Source: Frateuria hangzhouensis
Lineage (GTDB): Bacteria > Pseudomonadota > Gammaproteobacteria > Xanthomonadales > Rhodanobacteraceae
Assembly (NCBI RefSeq): GCF_026410505.1
Contig: NZ_JAPMIU010000008.1
Location: forward strand, 62,001 to 126,000
DNA: 64,000 nt
Direction of reading: 5' to 3'
Below the pieces are notes generated by a model, which saw only the letters and a list, made by a program, of their open reading frames with translations, was not told the DNA's origin and ran no database searches. Positions 49,260 through 57,442 of the stretch are shown here, piece by piece. The position numbers were made by a program, and so were the translations under genes. The first letter of the stretch is position 1. Each line of letters opens with the position of its first letter.

Positions 49260-51251
49260 TCAGGTGGCGGCGCGGCCCATGCGGGCGATCCAGCGGTACA
49301 TCACGACGATACAGGCGATGAAGGCGATGCCGCCGATCCAGATCGCCGGCGTTTCGAAGCCCTCGCCGACCAGCGCCAGCGGCGTCTGACTGCCCGAGAT
49401 CGCCACCACCGCCGCTACCACCACGCCGAGCAGGCTCTCGCCGACGATCAGGCCGGACGCCAGCAGCACGCCGAGCTGCTTGGTGGCGTCGCCATTGCGG
49501 CCGCGGTCCGCGCGCCGGTCGAACCAGGCGCCGACCAGTGCACCGACCACCACCATCAGCGTGGTGGAGGTGGGCAGGTAGATGCCCAGGCCGACCGCCA
49601 GCGGGGGCAGGCGTGCGGGCGTGCCGGTGCGCACCAGCACCTCGTCGACCACGATCAGCGCCACGCCGATCCCCGCGCCGATGCCGATCAGGCTCCAGTC
49701 GATGTTGCCGGTGATCACGCCCTGGGCCAGCGCGGAGATGAGACCGGCCTGCGGTGCCGGCAGGGCACGCGAGGGATCCACGCCCGGCGCGCCGAGGAAG
49801 CCGTACGCCTGGTTGAGCAGGTCCAGCACCGGCGGAATGACCAGCGCGCCCGCGATCACGCCGACCACCAGCGCCCACTGCTGCAGCGAGGGCGTGGCGT
49901 CGACCAGTTGGCCCGTCTTGAGATCCTGCAGGTTGTTGTTGGCGATCGATGCCACCGCGAAGACGATTGCGGTGATGAACAGCGCGAACGCCACCAGCGC
50001 CTTGCCGGCGTCCTCCGGCATCATCGCCTTGACGCCCAGCACGAGCAGCAGCGCGGCGATGATCACCACCAGGATGCCCACGCCCGACAGCGGACTGTTG
50101 GATGAACCGATCAAACCGGCCATGTAGCCGCACACGGCCGAGACCAGGAAACTCAGGATCACCACGAAAATCACGCCGCCGATCACCAGCAGTGCGGTAT
50201 GCGAGCCCAGCCCGCTGACGTTGGCGAAGTGGCCGAGCAGCCACGCCACCGGCACCAGGCAGACCAGCGTGACCAGGCCGACGATGCCGATCGGGATGTC
50301 ATGCTCGGTGCGCGGCAGGGTGGCGAGCTGGCCGGCCTTGCGCACGCGCGAGGCGGCCATGGCGCCGGCCAGGCCGCTGATCACCGGCTTGACCAGCTTG
50401 GCCAGCGTCCAGATCGCCGCCACGCCGATGGTGCCGGCGCCGACGAAGCGTACGTAATGGCTCCAGGTGGCCTGAGCCGCTTCCGCCGCGCCGCCGGCTT
50501 CCGGATGCAGCAGCAGGAAGTGCGGCACCGCCCAGCCCCAGCCAATCAACGCGCCGACCAGCATGGCCACGCCGACCCACAGCCCGACCAGGTGGCCGAC
50601 CGCGAACAGCGCGAAGGACAGGCTGAAGTCGAAGCCGGTGGCCGCACCACGGTCGCCGACGCGGAAGTAGTTGGACACCGCTTCGGCGAACAGCTGGGTC
50701 TTGACGACCACGTAGAACACCGCCGAAACGACGGAGCCGACGATGACCGCCTTCAGGCCCGCGCCGCCGGACTCGACCGATTCGGCCGCCTCCGGCGAAC
50801 TGCTGGAACCGACCTTCAGCACCTCGGCGCAGGCCACGCCTTCGGGATAGGGCAGGTCCGAATCGGTGACCAGCGCGCGGCGCAGCGGGATCGTGTACAT
50901 CACGCCCAGCACGCCGCCGGTGGCGCAGATGCCGAAGGACATCCAGAACGGAAAGCCGTTCCACCAGCCGATGATGATCAGGCCCGGCAGCACGAAGATG
51001 ATCGCCGACAGCGTGCCGGCGGCCGAGGCCACCGTCTGCACGATGTTGTTTTCCTGCACGGTGGAGTTTTTCATCGCCCGCAGGATCGCCATCGAGATCA
51101 CTGCGGCGGGGATCGAGGTGGCGAAGGTCAGCCCGGCCTTGAGGCCGAAGAACACGTTGGCCGCGGTGAACACCACGGTGATCACGATGCCGATGATCAG
51201 GCCTCGCAGGGTGAATTCGATGCGCTTGGCGCCTTGGGATTGGGCAGTCAC
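49260..51251 (-). CDS. OPT family oligopeptide/metal-chelate transporter
   Basis: A 663-residue membrane protein with about 14-16 helices, of the OPT family. It carries the N-terminal signature IVITVVFTAANVFFGLKAGL (near 23-42) and SIPAAVISMAILRAMKNSTV, then GIGAGIGVALIVVDEVLVR. Members import small peptides or siderophore-type chelates using the proton gradient. The start is GTG in RBS context CGGAA; no closer ATG exists before the first helix. The substrate is unknown. Confidence 0.85.
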   Translation of the reverse strand: MTAQSQGAKRIEFTLRGLIIGIVITVVFTAANVFFGLKAGLTFATSIPAAVISMAILRAMKNSTVQENNIVQTVASAAGTLSAIIFVLPGLIIIGWWNGFPFWMSFGICATGGVLGVMYTIPLRRALVTDSDLPYPEGVACAEVLKVGSSSSPEAAESVESGGAGLKAVIVGSVVSAVFYVVVKTQLFAEAVSNYFRVGDRGAATGFDFSLSFALFAVGHLVGLWVGVAMLVGALIGWGWAVPHFLLLHPEAGGAAEAAQATWSHYVRFVGAGTIGVAAIWTLAKLVKPVISGLAGAMAASRVRKAGQLATLPRTEHDIPIGIVGLVTLVCLVPVAWLLGHFANVSGLGSHTALLVIGGVIFVVILSFLVSAVCGYMAGLIGSSNSPLSGVGILVVIIAALLLVLGVKAMMPEDAGKALVAFALFITAIVFAVASIANNNLQDLKTGQLVDATPSLQQWALVVGVIAGALVIPPVLDLLNQAYGFLGAPGVDPSRALPAPQAGLISALAQGVITGNIDWSLIGIGAGIGVALIVVDEVLVRTGTPARLPPLAVGLGIYLPTSTTLMVVVGALVGAWFDRRADRGRNGDATKQLGVLLASGLIVGESLLGVVVAAVVAISGSQTPLALVGEGFETPAIWIGGIAFIACIVVMYRWIARMGRAAT

Positions 51252-51375
51252 GTGGCGGTTCCGTTCTGGTTGGTTCCCCTGCGCGCCCGAAGCGGCACGC
51301 CCCTCGCGGCCGCTCCCCGGCGCCCGCAGCCGGAGCATAGCGGATAGGGCCGATCGCACCCCACCCGCCAGCCTG

Positions 51376-51966
51376 TCACGCGCGCAGGCGGGCCTGGCCG
51401 CGGGTGAGGTCGACGATGCGCGCGCAGGCCTCCTCGCGTTGGTCGGCCGGCAGCTCCAGTTCCAGCGTGGCACCTTCGGCATCGAAGCTCTCGTGCTCGA
51501 TCCGCGCCTGCCAGGCGGGGCACCGCGCCTTGAGCAGCGCCAGGTCGGCGAACGGGCAATGCACGGACAAACGCACCATCGCCACCAGCGGCTCGCGTTC
51601 GGCCAGGCGCAGGCATTCGGCTGCGGTACCACCGTAGGCGCGCACCAGCCCGCCGGCGCCGAGCTTGATCCCGCCGTACCAGCGCGTCACCACCACCATC
51701 GCGCGGTCGATGCCCGCGCCCTCGATCGCCTGCAGGATCGGGCGGCCGGCGGTGCCGCCCGGTTCGCCGTCGTCGTTGAAGCGGTAGTCCTGGCCGATGC
51801 GGTAGGCCCAGCAGTTGTGCGTGGCCGCGAGGTCGGCCACCTCCTGCAAAAAAGCCATCGCCTGCTCGACCGACGACACGGGCGCGGCCTGCGCGAGGAA
51901 GCGGCTCTTGCGGATGTCCTGGGCGTGCCGGTGGGGGGCGAGGAGGACGTGCAGGGTGTCGGACAT
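51376..51966 (-). CDS. yigZ: IMPACT/YigZ family protein
   Basis: A 196-residue protein of the IMPACT family with the N-terminal domain QDIRKSRFLAQAAPVSSVEQ and the conserved RFNDDGEPGGTAGRPILQAI (near 65-84), followed by RWYGGIKLGAGGLVRAYGG. A C-terminal EF-G-like domain follows. The bacterial proteins are linked to translational stress, but a biochemical role is not settled. The chosen start MSDTLHVLLAPHRHAQ matches orthologues. It is divergent from the YdcF gene. Confidence 0.88.
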   Translation of the reverse strand: MSDTLHVLLAPHRHAQDIRKSRFLAQAAPVSSVEQAMAFLQEVADLAATHNCWAYRIGQDYRFNDDGEPGGTAGRPILQAIEGAGIDRAMVVVTRWYGGIKLGAGGLVRAYGGTAAECLRLAEREPLVAMVRLSVHCPFADLALLKARCPAWQARIEHESFDAEGATLELELPADQREEACARIVDLTRGQARLRA

Positions 51967-52079
51967 GCGGACGAGGTGATGGAAAACGCGGGCACGGTAG
52001 CACGCGCCGCTCCACCGCCAGGCCGGGCGCATCGCGCACACCGGCATAATGCACAGGCGATCGAAGTGAAGGACTTCAG

Positions 52080-52847
52080 ATGAGTTTGTACTTGCTGATG
52101 GCGCTGTTTGGCGGAGCATGGCTGGCCGGCCATTTCGGCTGGCGGCGGTTGCGGCTGGCCGGCATCGTGGCTGGACTGGCGTTCCTGGTGGTGGCCGGCT
52201 GCGGCGCGCTGCCGAAGTTGCTGTTGCGGGCATGGCAGTCGCCCTACGCGCAGCGACCGGCGCTGGATTGGGCCCCGTCCAATGCCATCGTGCTGCTCAC
52301 CGCCGGGGCTACCTATCCGCCGGGCGGTCCGCTGGAGCCGGGGCATACGGCCTTTTCGCGCATCGCCGAGACGGTCGCGCTGTACCGCGATTGCCGCCAG
52401 TCCGGTGCGCGCTGCACCGTGCTGGTCAGCGGCGGCGATGCGGAGAAGACGGGCGAGTCCCTGTCGGACACCTACCAGCGCACGCTGATGAAGCTAGGCG
52501 TGCCGGCGCAGGACCAGGTGCTGGAACGGCGCAGCCTCGATACCTGGGGCAACGCCAGCTATGCGCGCGCAAAGCTGCGGCGGATCGGAGCCGACCGGGT
52601 ATGGCTGGTGACCTCGGCGCACCACATGCGGCGGGCGGTGTTTTCGTTCGAGCACTTCGGCATCGCGGTGACCCCGGTGCGCGCGGACTACCTGAAAGGG
52701 GTGTGGTCGCTGGCACCGAGCACCTACAACCTGTATGTCACCAACATCGCGCTGCACGAATACGTCGGCATGGCGCTCTACCACTGGTACGCGTGGCGCG
52801 GCCGCGGCGGCGTGGCGATAAAGAACAGCAGGCCGGCCGAAGATTGA
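52080..52847 (+). CDS. YdcF/DUF218 family protein
   Basis: A 255-residue inner-membrane protein with two N-terminal helices (about 2-16 and 24-42) and a periplasmic DUF218 domain (about 70-215). Motifs are SNAIVLLTAGATYPPGGPLE, CTVLVSGGDAEKTGESLSDT, RRSLDTWGNASYARAKL and VWLVTSAHHMRRAVFSFEH. Relatives (ElyC, SanA, YdcF) affect envelope integrity and undecaprenyl-carrier handling in E. coli. Exact function is unknown. The start is the ATG at the end of the yigZ promoter gap. Confidence 0.88.
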   Translation: MSLYLLMALFGGAWLAGHFGWRRLRLAGIVAGLAFLVVAGCGALPKLLLRAWQSPYAQRPALDWAPSNAIVLLTAGATYPPGGPLEPGHTAFSRIAETVALYRDCRQSGARCTVLVSGGDAEKTGESLSDTYQRTLMKLGVPAQDQVLERRSLDTWGNASYARAKLRRIGADRVWLVTSAHHMRRAVFSFEHFGIAVTPVRADYLKGVWSLAPSTYNLYVTNIALHEYVGMALYHWYAWRGRGGVAIKNSRPAED

Positions 52848-52861
52848 ACCCGGGCGGGGGC

Positions 52862-54295
52862 TCACTCCCTCCGGCGCATCACCATCAGCCGCACCTCGCT
52901 CATGTCCTCGATGGCGTAGCCCACGCCCTCGCGGCCGAACCCGGAGAGCTTGATGCCGCCGTAGGGCATGTTGTCCACGCGGAAGCTGGGAATGTCGTTG
53001 ACGATCACGCCGCCCTGTTCGAGCTCGTCCCAGGCGCGCATGGCGTGTTCCAGCGAGTCGGTGAAGATGCCTGCCTGCAGGCCGTAGTCGGCGTCGTTGA
53101 CCTGGGCGATGGCCTCGTCGAGGGTGTCGAACGGCGCGAGCAGGGCGAACGGACCGAAAGCTTCCAGCCGGTTGGCCTTGGCCTCCCGGGGCACGTCCTC
53201 CATCAGCGTCGCCTCCAGCATGTTGCCCTGGCGCTTGCCGCCGCAGAGCAGCCGGGCGCCGGCGCGGCGGGCTTCGTCGATCCAGCCCTGCAGGCGTTCG
53301 GCGGCGGCCTCGTCGATCATCGGGCCGATGAAGACGTCCTTCTTCTTCGGGTCGCCGGCCTTGAGCTTTCTGGTGGCGGCGACCAGCTTCTTCTTGAGCG
53401 GCTCGTAGAGCGAGGCGTGCGCATAGATACGCTGCACGCCGATGCAGCTCTGGCCGGACTGGTAGAACGCTCCGAACACCAGCCGCTCGACGATCGCGTC
53501 GAGCTTGCCCGCCTGGTCGGCGTCGATGATGCAGGCCGCGTTGCCGCCCAGCTCCAGCACCACCTTCTTGCGCCCTGCGCGCGCCTTCAGGTCCCAGCCG
53601 ATCTGCCCGCCGGTAAAGGAGAGCAGCTTGAAGCGCTCGTCCTCGACCAGCGGCGTGGCATGTTCGCCGTCCACCGGCAGGATCGAGAACGCGCCGCGGG
53701 GCAGGTCGGTCTCGGCCAGCACCTGGCCGATGATCAGCGCGCCGATCGGCGTCTTCTCCGAAGGCTTGAGTACGAACGGGCAGCCGGCGGCGATCGCCGG
53801 CGCGACCTTGTGCGCGACCAGGTTGAGCGGAAAGTTGAACGGCGTGATGAACGACACCGCTCCGATCGGTACGCGGCGGGTGTAGCCGTGATAGCCATCC
53901 AGGCGCGGTGCCAGCTCCAGGTTGAGCGTCTGGCCATCCAGGCGCACCGCTTCGGCGGCGGCGATACGGAAGGTTTCGATCAGGCGGGTGACCTCGCCAG
54001 CCGCGTCCCTGATCGGCTTGCCTGCCTCCACGCACAGCGCCATCGCCAACTCGTCGCGGCGCTCGGTAAAACGCGCCACGCAATGTTCCAGCACCGCCTG
54101 GCGGGCCCAGGGCTTGAACGCGCGCATCGGCGCGGTGGCTTTGACCGCTGCCACGATCGCCTTCTCGATCGCGCGCGCATCCGGCACGGCCACGCGGGTG
54201 GCAACCTTGCCGCTGTATTTGTCGCGCACCTCGAGCTCGGCGTTGGGCTGCTGCGGACGATTGGCGAGGTAATAGGGGTAGGTCTTGTCGAGCAT
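52862..54295 (-). CDS. NAD(P)-dependent aldehyde dehydrogenase
   Basis: A 477-residue aldehyde dehydrogenase. The catalytic Glu is in LELGGNAACIIDAD (near 248) and the catalytic Cys in YQSGQSCIGVQRIY (near 285). Cofactor-binding FVLKPSEKTPIGALII is near 178 and FTGGQIGWDLKARAG near 227. The NADP-type, non-phosphorylating glyceraldehyde-3-phosphate-like or lactaldehyde/sulfoacetaldehyde group is possible; the substrate cannot be fixed. It is followed (downstream) by nothing but the YdcF gene end, convergent with it. Confidence 0.88.
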   Translation of the reverse strand: MLDKTYPYYLANRPQQPNAELEVRDKYSGKVATRVAVPDARAIEKAIVAAVKATAPMRAFKPWARQAVLEHCVARFTERRDELAMALCVEAGKPIRDAAGEVTRLIETFRIAAAEAVRLDGQTLNLELAPRLDGYHGYTRRVPIGAVSFITPFNFPLNLVAHKVAPAIAAGCPFVLKPSEKTPIGALIIGQVLAETDLPRGAFSILPVDGEHATPLVEDERFKLLSFTGGQIGWDLKARAGRKKVVLELGGNAACIIDADQAGKLDAIVERLVFGAFYQSGQSCIGVQRIYAHASLYEPLKKKLVAATRKLKAGDPKKKDVFIGPMIDEAAAERLQGWIDEARRAGARLLCGGKRQGNMLEATLMEDVPREAKANRLEAFGPFALLAPFDTLDEAIAQVNDADYGLQAGIFTDSLEHAMRAWDELEQGGVIVNDIPSFRVDNMPYGGIKLSGFGREGVGYAIEDMSEVRLMVMRRRE

Positions 54296-54356
54296 GGGCG
54301 TCTCCCGGATGGGGCCAGGGCAGGTTGCCGCCGACCGCGTTGCCGACGCGTGAGTC

Positions 54357-54416
54357 GTAGGGTGGGCTTCAGCCCACCATCCCGGTGCGACGACGGTGGG
54401 CTGAAGCCCACCCTAC
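54357..54416. repeat. Extragenic palindrome, family C, supplying the xseA stop
   Basis: GTAGGGTGGGCTTCAGCCCA and TGGGCTGAAGCCCACCCTAC arms. The TAG stop of xseA (minus strand, 54413-54415) lies in the right arm. Confidence 0.9.
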
Positions 54417-55768
54417 GACTTGTCGGTGACCTTGAGCGAAAGCTCGCCTTCGGCCAGCCGCGCCCGCAGGGTCGTACCCGGCGGCGCATCCTTCGCGGCC
54501 CGCAGCACGCGGCCTTCGTTGTCGAACACGATCGCGTAGCCGCGCTCCAGCGTGGCCAGCGGGCTGACCGCCTGCAGCGCACGCGCGGACTGGCGCAGGG
54601 TCAGGCGCGCGCGTTCCAGGCGATGGCCCATGCACTGCTGCAGGGAGCGCTCGCGTTCGGCCAGGCGTCGCCGCAGCACCTCCAGGCGCTGCCGCGGGTG
54701 CTGCGCCAGCAATCCGGCCCGCAGGCGGTCGAGGCGGTTGGCGCGGGCGCGCGCCTGCTCGCGCAGCGCGGCGTGCAGGCGGCGGTGCAGTTGCGCCAGT
54801 CGTTCGCGGTCGCGTGCCAGCCGCGCCTGCGGCCGTTGCGCCTGCAACCGGGCAAGCAGGTGGTCGGCCCGCTGGGTCTGTGCCTGCAGCCGCCGGCGTT
54901 GCAGCAATTGCAGGCGTTCACTCAGTTGCCCGAGGTGGCGGCGCACGGCCAGAGCATCGGGTACCAGCAGTTCGGCGGCCGCCGACGGGGTGGCCGCGCG
55001 CAGATCGGCAACGAAGTCGGCGATGGAGAAGTCGATCTCGTGGCCGACCGCGCTCACCACCGGGATCGCGCTGGCGTGCACGGCACGGGCCACCGCCTCG
55101 TCGCTGAAGGCCATCAGGTCTTCCAGCGACCCGCCGCCGCGGGTCAGCAGCAGCACGTCGTGGCGACCACTGGCCGAGGCCTTGCGCAACGTCGCCACGA
55201 TCGCTGGCGGCGCTTCGCGACCCTGCACCGGCACCGGCAATACCTCGACCTCGACCAGCGGCCAGCGCCGCCGCAGCACGCTCAACACGTCGCGGATCGC
55301 CGCGCCGGTGGCCGAGGTGATCACGCCGATGCGGCGGGCGAACCGGGGCAGGGGGCGTTTGCGGGAGGGCTCGAACAGGCCTTCGGCATCGAGTCGCGCC
55401 TTGAGCAGATCGAACTCGCGCCGGAGCGCACCTTCGCCGGCCAGTTCCATGTGTTCGGCGACCAGTTGGAATTCGCCACGCGGCTCGTACAGCCCGACCC
55501 GCGCGCGCACCAGCACGTGCATGCCGTCGACCGGCTTGAAGCGCAGCCAACTGCTTTTGGGCTTGAACATCGCCGCGCGCACCTGGGCGCCGGCATCCTT
55601 CAGGGTGAAGTACAGATGCCCCGAGGCCGGGCGCGACACGTTGCACAGCTCGCCCTCGATCCACACCAGCGGCAGCGCATCCTCCAGCAGCCCGCGCACC
55701 AGCCGGTTGAGCGTGCTCGGGGTGAGGATGTTGCGCGGCGGGGCCGTGGCTTGGTCGGGGGTGCGCAT
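54413..55768 (-). CDS. xseA: Exodeoxyribonuclease VII large subunit
   Basis: With XseB forms a single-strand exonuclease that degrades DNA from both ends and helps clear toxic repair intermediates. The 451 residues start with an OB domain (ILTPSTLNRLVRGLLEDALP, HLYFTLKDAGAQVRAAMFKP). The catalytic domain follows (FARRIGVITSATGAAIRDVL near 140, LLTRGGGSLEDLMAFSDEAV near 203, VSAVGHEIDFSIADFVADLR near 234). A long Arg/Leu/Gln-rich coiled coil (about 275-405) and a final beta-tail complete it. The gene ends in a family C element that supplies its stop. Confidence 0.95.
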   Translation of the reverse strand: MRTPDQATAPPRNILTPSTLNRLVRGLLEDALPLVWIEGELCNVSRPASGHLYFTLKDAGAQVRAAMFKPKSSWLRFKPVDGMHVLVRARVGLYEPRGEFQLVAEHMELAGEGALRREFDLLKARLDAEGLFEPSRKRPLPRFARRIGVITSATGAAIRDVLSVLRRRWPLVEVEVLPVPVQGREAPPAIVATLRKASASGRHDVLLLTRGGGSLEDLMAFSDEAVARAVHASAIPVVSAVGHEIDFSIADFVADLRAATPSAAAELLVPDALAVRRHLGQLSERLQLLQRRRLQAQTQRADHLLARLQAQRPQARLARDRERLAQLHRRLHAALREQARARANRLDRLRAGLLAQHPRQRLEVLRRRLAERERSLQQCMGHRLERARLTLRQSARALQAVSPLATLERGYAIVFDNEGRVLRAAKDAPPGTTLRARLAEGELSLKVTDKS

Positions 55769-55852
55769 GGACCGGGGAGCCTAGCATGAAGTGCTTGCCT
55801 GACATGCGCTTGGGTGAACAAGCGCAGGATCTACCTCACGTCAACGCAAGCC

Positions 55853-55927
55853 TTTGCAGAAGCCCACTTGTGGGCGATGTTCCTGGCCGGGCGTCGTAAA
55901 ACATCGCCCACAACGAGTTCCTGCAAA
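55853..55927. repeat. Extragenic palindrome, family A, partly decayed
   Basis: TTTGCAGAAGCCCACTTGTG and CCCACAACGAGTTCCTGCAA arms around GCGATGTTCC ... AACATCGCC, with several substitutions. Between xseA and the phospholipase-D-type gene. Confidence 0.75.
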
Positions 55928-55940
55928 AGGGGCGGGCGTG

Positions 55941-57362
55941 TCAATGCCGTCGGCGTAACCGCCACAAGCGGATTCCCAGGTTGAACGCGAACCACGCCGA
56001 CAGCACCGCGATCGGCCAGCTCACTGCCTTGGGCCAGGCCAGCGCGACCGCCGCCAGCAGGGACAGCGCCACGATGCCCGCCAGCAACGGACCGCGGGCG
56101 GTGTCGCCGAGCACGCGGCGGTCGGTCAGCGCCGCGCCGACCGTATTGGCGATGCGCAGCGCTCCCGCCGCGGCGCGGCTGGAGCTGCCGCCCGGGCGCT
56201 TGGGCCGCGGCGGGCGCTCGGTGCTGGCCTGCACGCGCGCGATGTGCGGGCGGCGACGCCGTGGCGCCAGCACGATCTCGGTGGCGTTTTCCAGATCGCG
56301 CTCGTATTGCCGCTCGAGCTGGCCGGCGAAGCCGGTGTCCTCCACTGCCACGTCGATCTCGCGGTTGCCCAGCCAGCTGGCGATGTTGAGGTTGGACGAG
56401 CCCACGCGTGCCCACTGGCCGTCGGCCACGGCAGTCTTGGCATGCAGCATCGATCCGTTCCACTCGAACACGCGGATGCCCGCCTTGAGCAGCGGCCGGT
56501 AGCCCGAGCGTGACAGCCCGGCGACCATCGGGATGTCGCTGGTGCCCGGCACCAGCAAGCGCACGTCCACGCCGTCGCGCGACGCCGAGGCCAGGGCCTG
56601 CACGTAGGGCGCCATGCCGACGAAGTAGGCGTCGGTGATCCACAGCGTGCGGCGCGCCATCGCCGCGACCTGCTGGTCGAGCCGGTACATGCCGGCGGTG
56701 GCCGGCTGGGTGGCGATCACGCGCAGGGCGATCTCGCCGGCGGTGCGGTCCTGCGGCGGCGGCAGCGCCAGCGGCTTGCCCAGGCCGGCCCAGCTCTGGG
56801 CGAAAGCGTGTTCCAGCTCCGCCACGGCCGGGCCGCGCAGCGCCACGCCGGTGTCGCGCCAAGGCGGCACGCCGCGCGCCGCGTCACCCAGCCAGCGCGC
56901 GCTGATGCACACGCCGGAGAGAAAGCCCTGGTCGCCATCGACCACCAGCATCTTGCGATGGTCGCGGGTGATCCAGCCGAACGGCTTGCCCAGCTGCGGC
57001 GGGTTGAACACGCGCGCCTCCCCGCCGGCGCGCCGCAACGGCAGCCAGAACGCGCGGCCGGACTGGCCCAGGCAACCGAGCCAGTCGTACACCACCGCCA
57101 CCGTGACGCCAGCGCGGGCGCGCTCGACCAGCGCGTCGCGGAAGGCGCGGCCGACCGTGTCGTCGCTGATCAGGTAGTTTTCCAGCAGGATGCGCTCGCG
57201 GGCGCCGCGGATGGCCACCAGCCAGGCGTCGTAGTGCGCCTGCGCGTCGATCAGCAGCTCGACCGCGTTGCCGCCGATCAGCGGCGCGCCGGCGGCCCGG
57301 CTCAATGCCTGTTCGGCAAGGAAGCGGCTGGGCGCGGATGGAATCAGCGGTAGGGTCGCCAT
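55941..57362 (-). CDS. Phospholipase D-type cardiolipin synthase (ClsB-like)
   Basis: A 473-residue enzyme with two HKD motifs: H-R-K-M-L-V-V-D in DHRKMLVVDGDQGFL (near 131-145) and H-A-K-T-A-V-A-D in SMLHAKTAVADGQWARVGSS (near 303-322). These are the hallmark of the phosphatidyltransferase half of the phospholipase D superfamily. Cardiolipin synthase B type is most likely, joining phosphatidylglycerol or phosphatidylethanolamine into cardiolipin. The N-end has no membrane helices; a C-terminal hydrophobic segment (LLAGIVALSLLAAVALAWPK) may anchor it. The start MATLPLIPSAPS is used. It is divergent from the acetyl-CoA hydrolase gene with 80 bases between. Confidence 0.87.
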   Translation of the reverse strand: MATLPLIPSAPSRFLAEQALSRAAGAPLIGGNAVELLIDAQAHYDAWLVAIRGARERILLENYLISDDTVGRAFRDALVERARAGVTVAVVYDWLGCLGQSGRAFWLPLRRAGGEARVFNPPQLGKPFGWITRDHRKMLVVDGDQGFLSGVCISARWLGDAARGVPPWRDTGVALRGPAVAELEHAFAQSWAGLGKPLALPPPQDRTAGEIALRVIATQPATAGMYRLDQQVAAMARRTLWITDAYFVGMAPYVQALASASRDGVDVRLLVPGTSDIPMVAGLSRSGYRPLLKAGIRVFEWNGSMLHAKTAVADGQWARVGSSNLNIASWLGNREIDVAVEDTGFAGQLERQYERDLENATEIVLAPRRRRPHIARVQASTERPPRPKRPGGSSSRAAAGALRIANTVGAALTDRRVLGDTARGPLLAGIVALSLLAAVALAWPKAVSWPIAVLSAWFAFNLGIRLWRLRRRH

Positions 57363-57442
57363 GGGGCGAGTGTATGGCATGGCCCGGCAGATCCACGTCG
57401 AAGCGGATGCGCGCCGCGGCCGGCTTCTGCCATGATCGGTGC

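Noticed and set aside
52118-55789. Very long open frame on the + strand across aldehyde dehydrogenase and xseA
   Set aside because: It lies antisense to two clear genes (aldehyde dehydrogenase and XseA) and has Arg/Ala/Gln-rich, domain-free content typical of open antisense frames in high-GC DNA.
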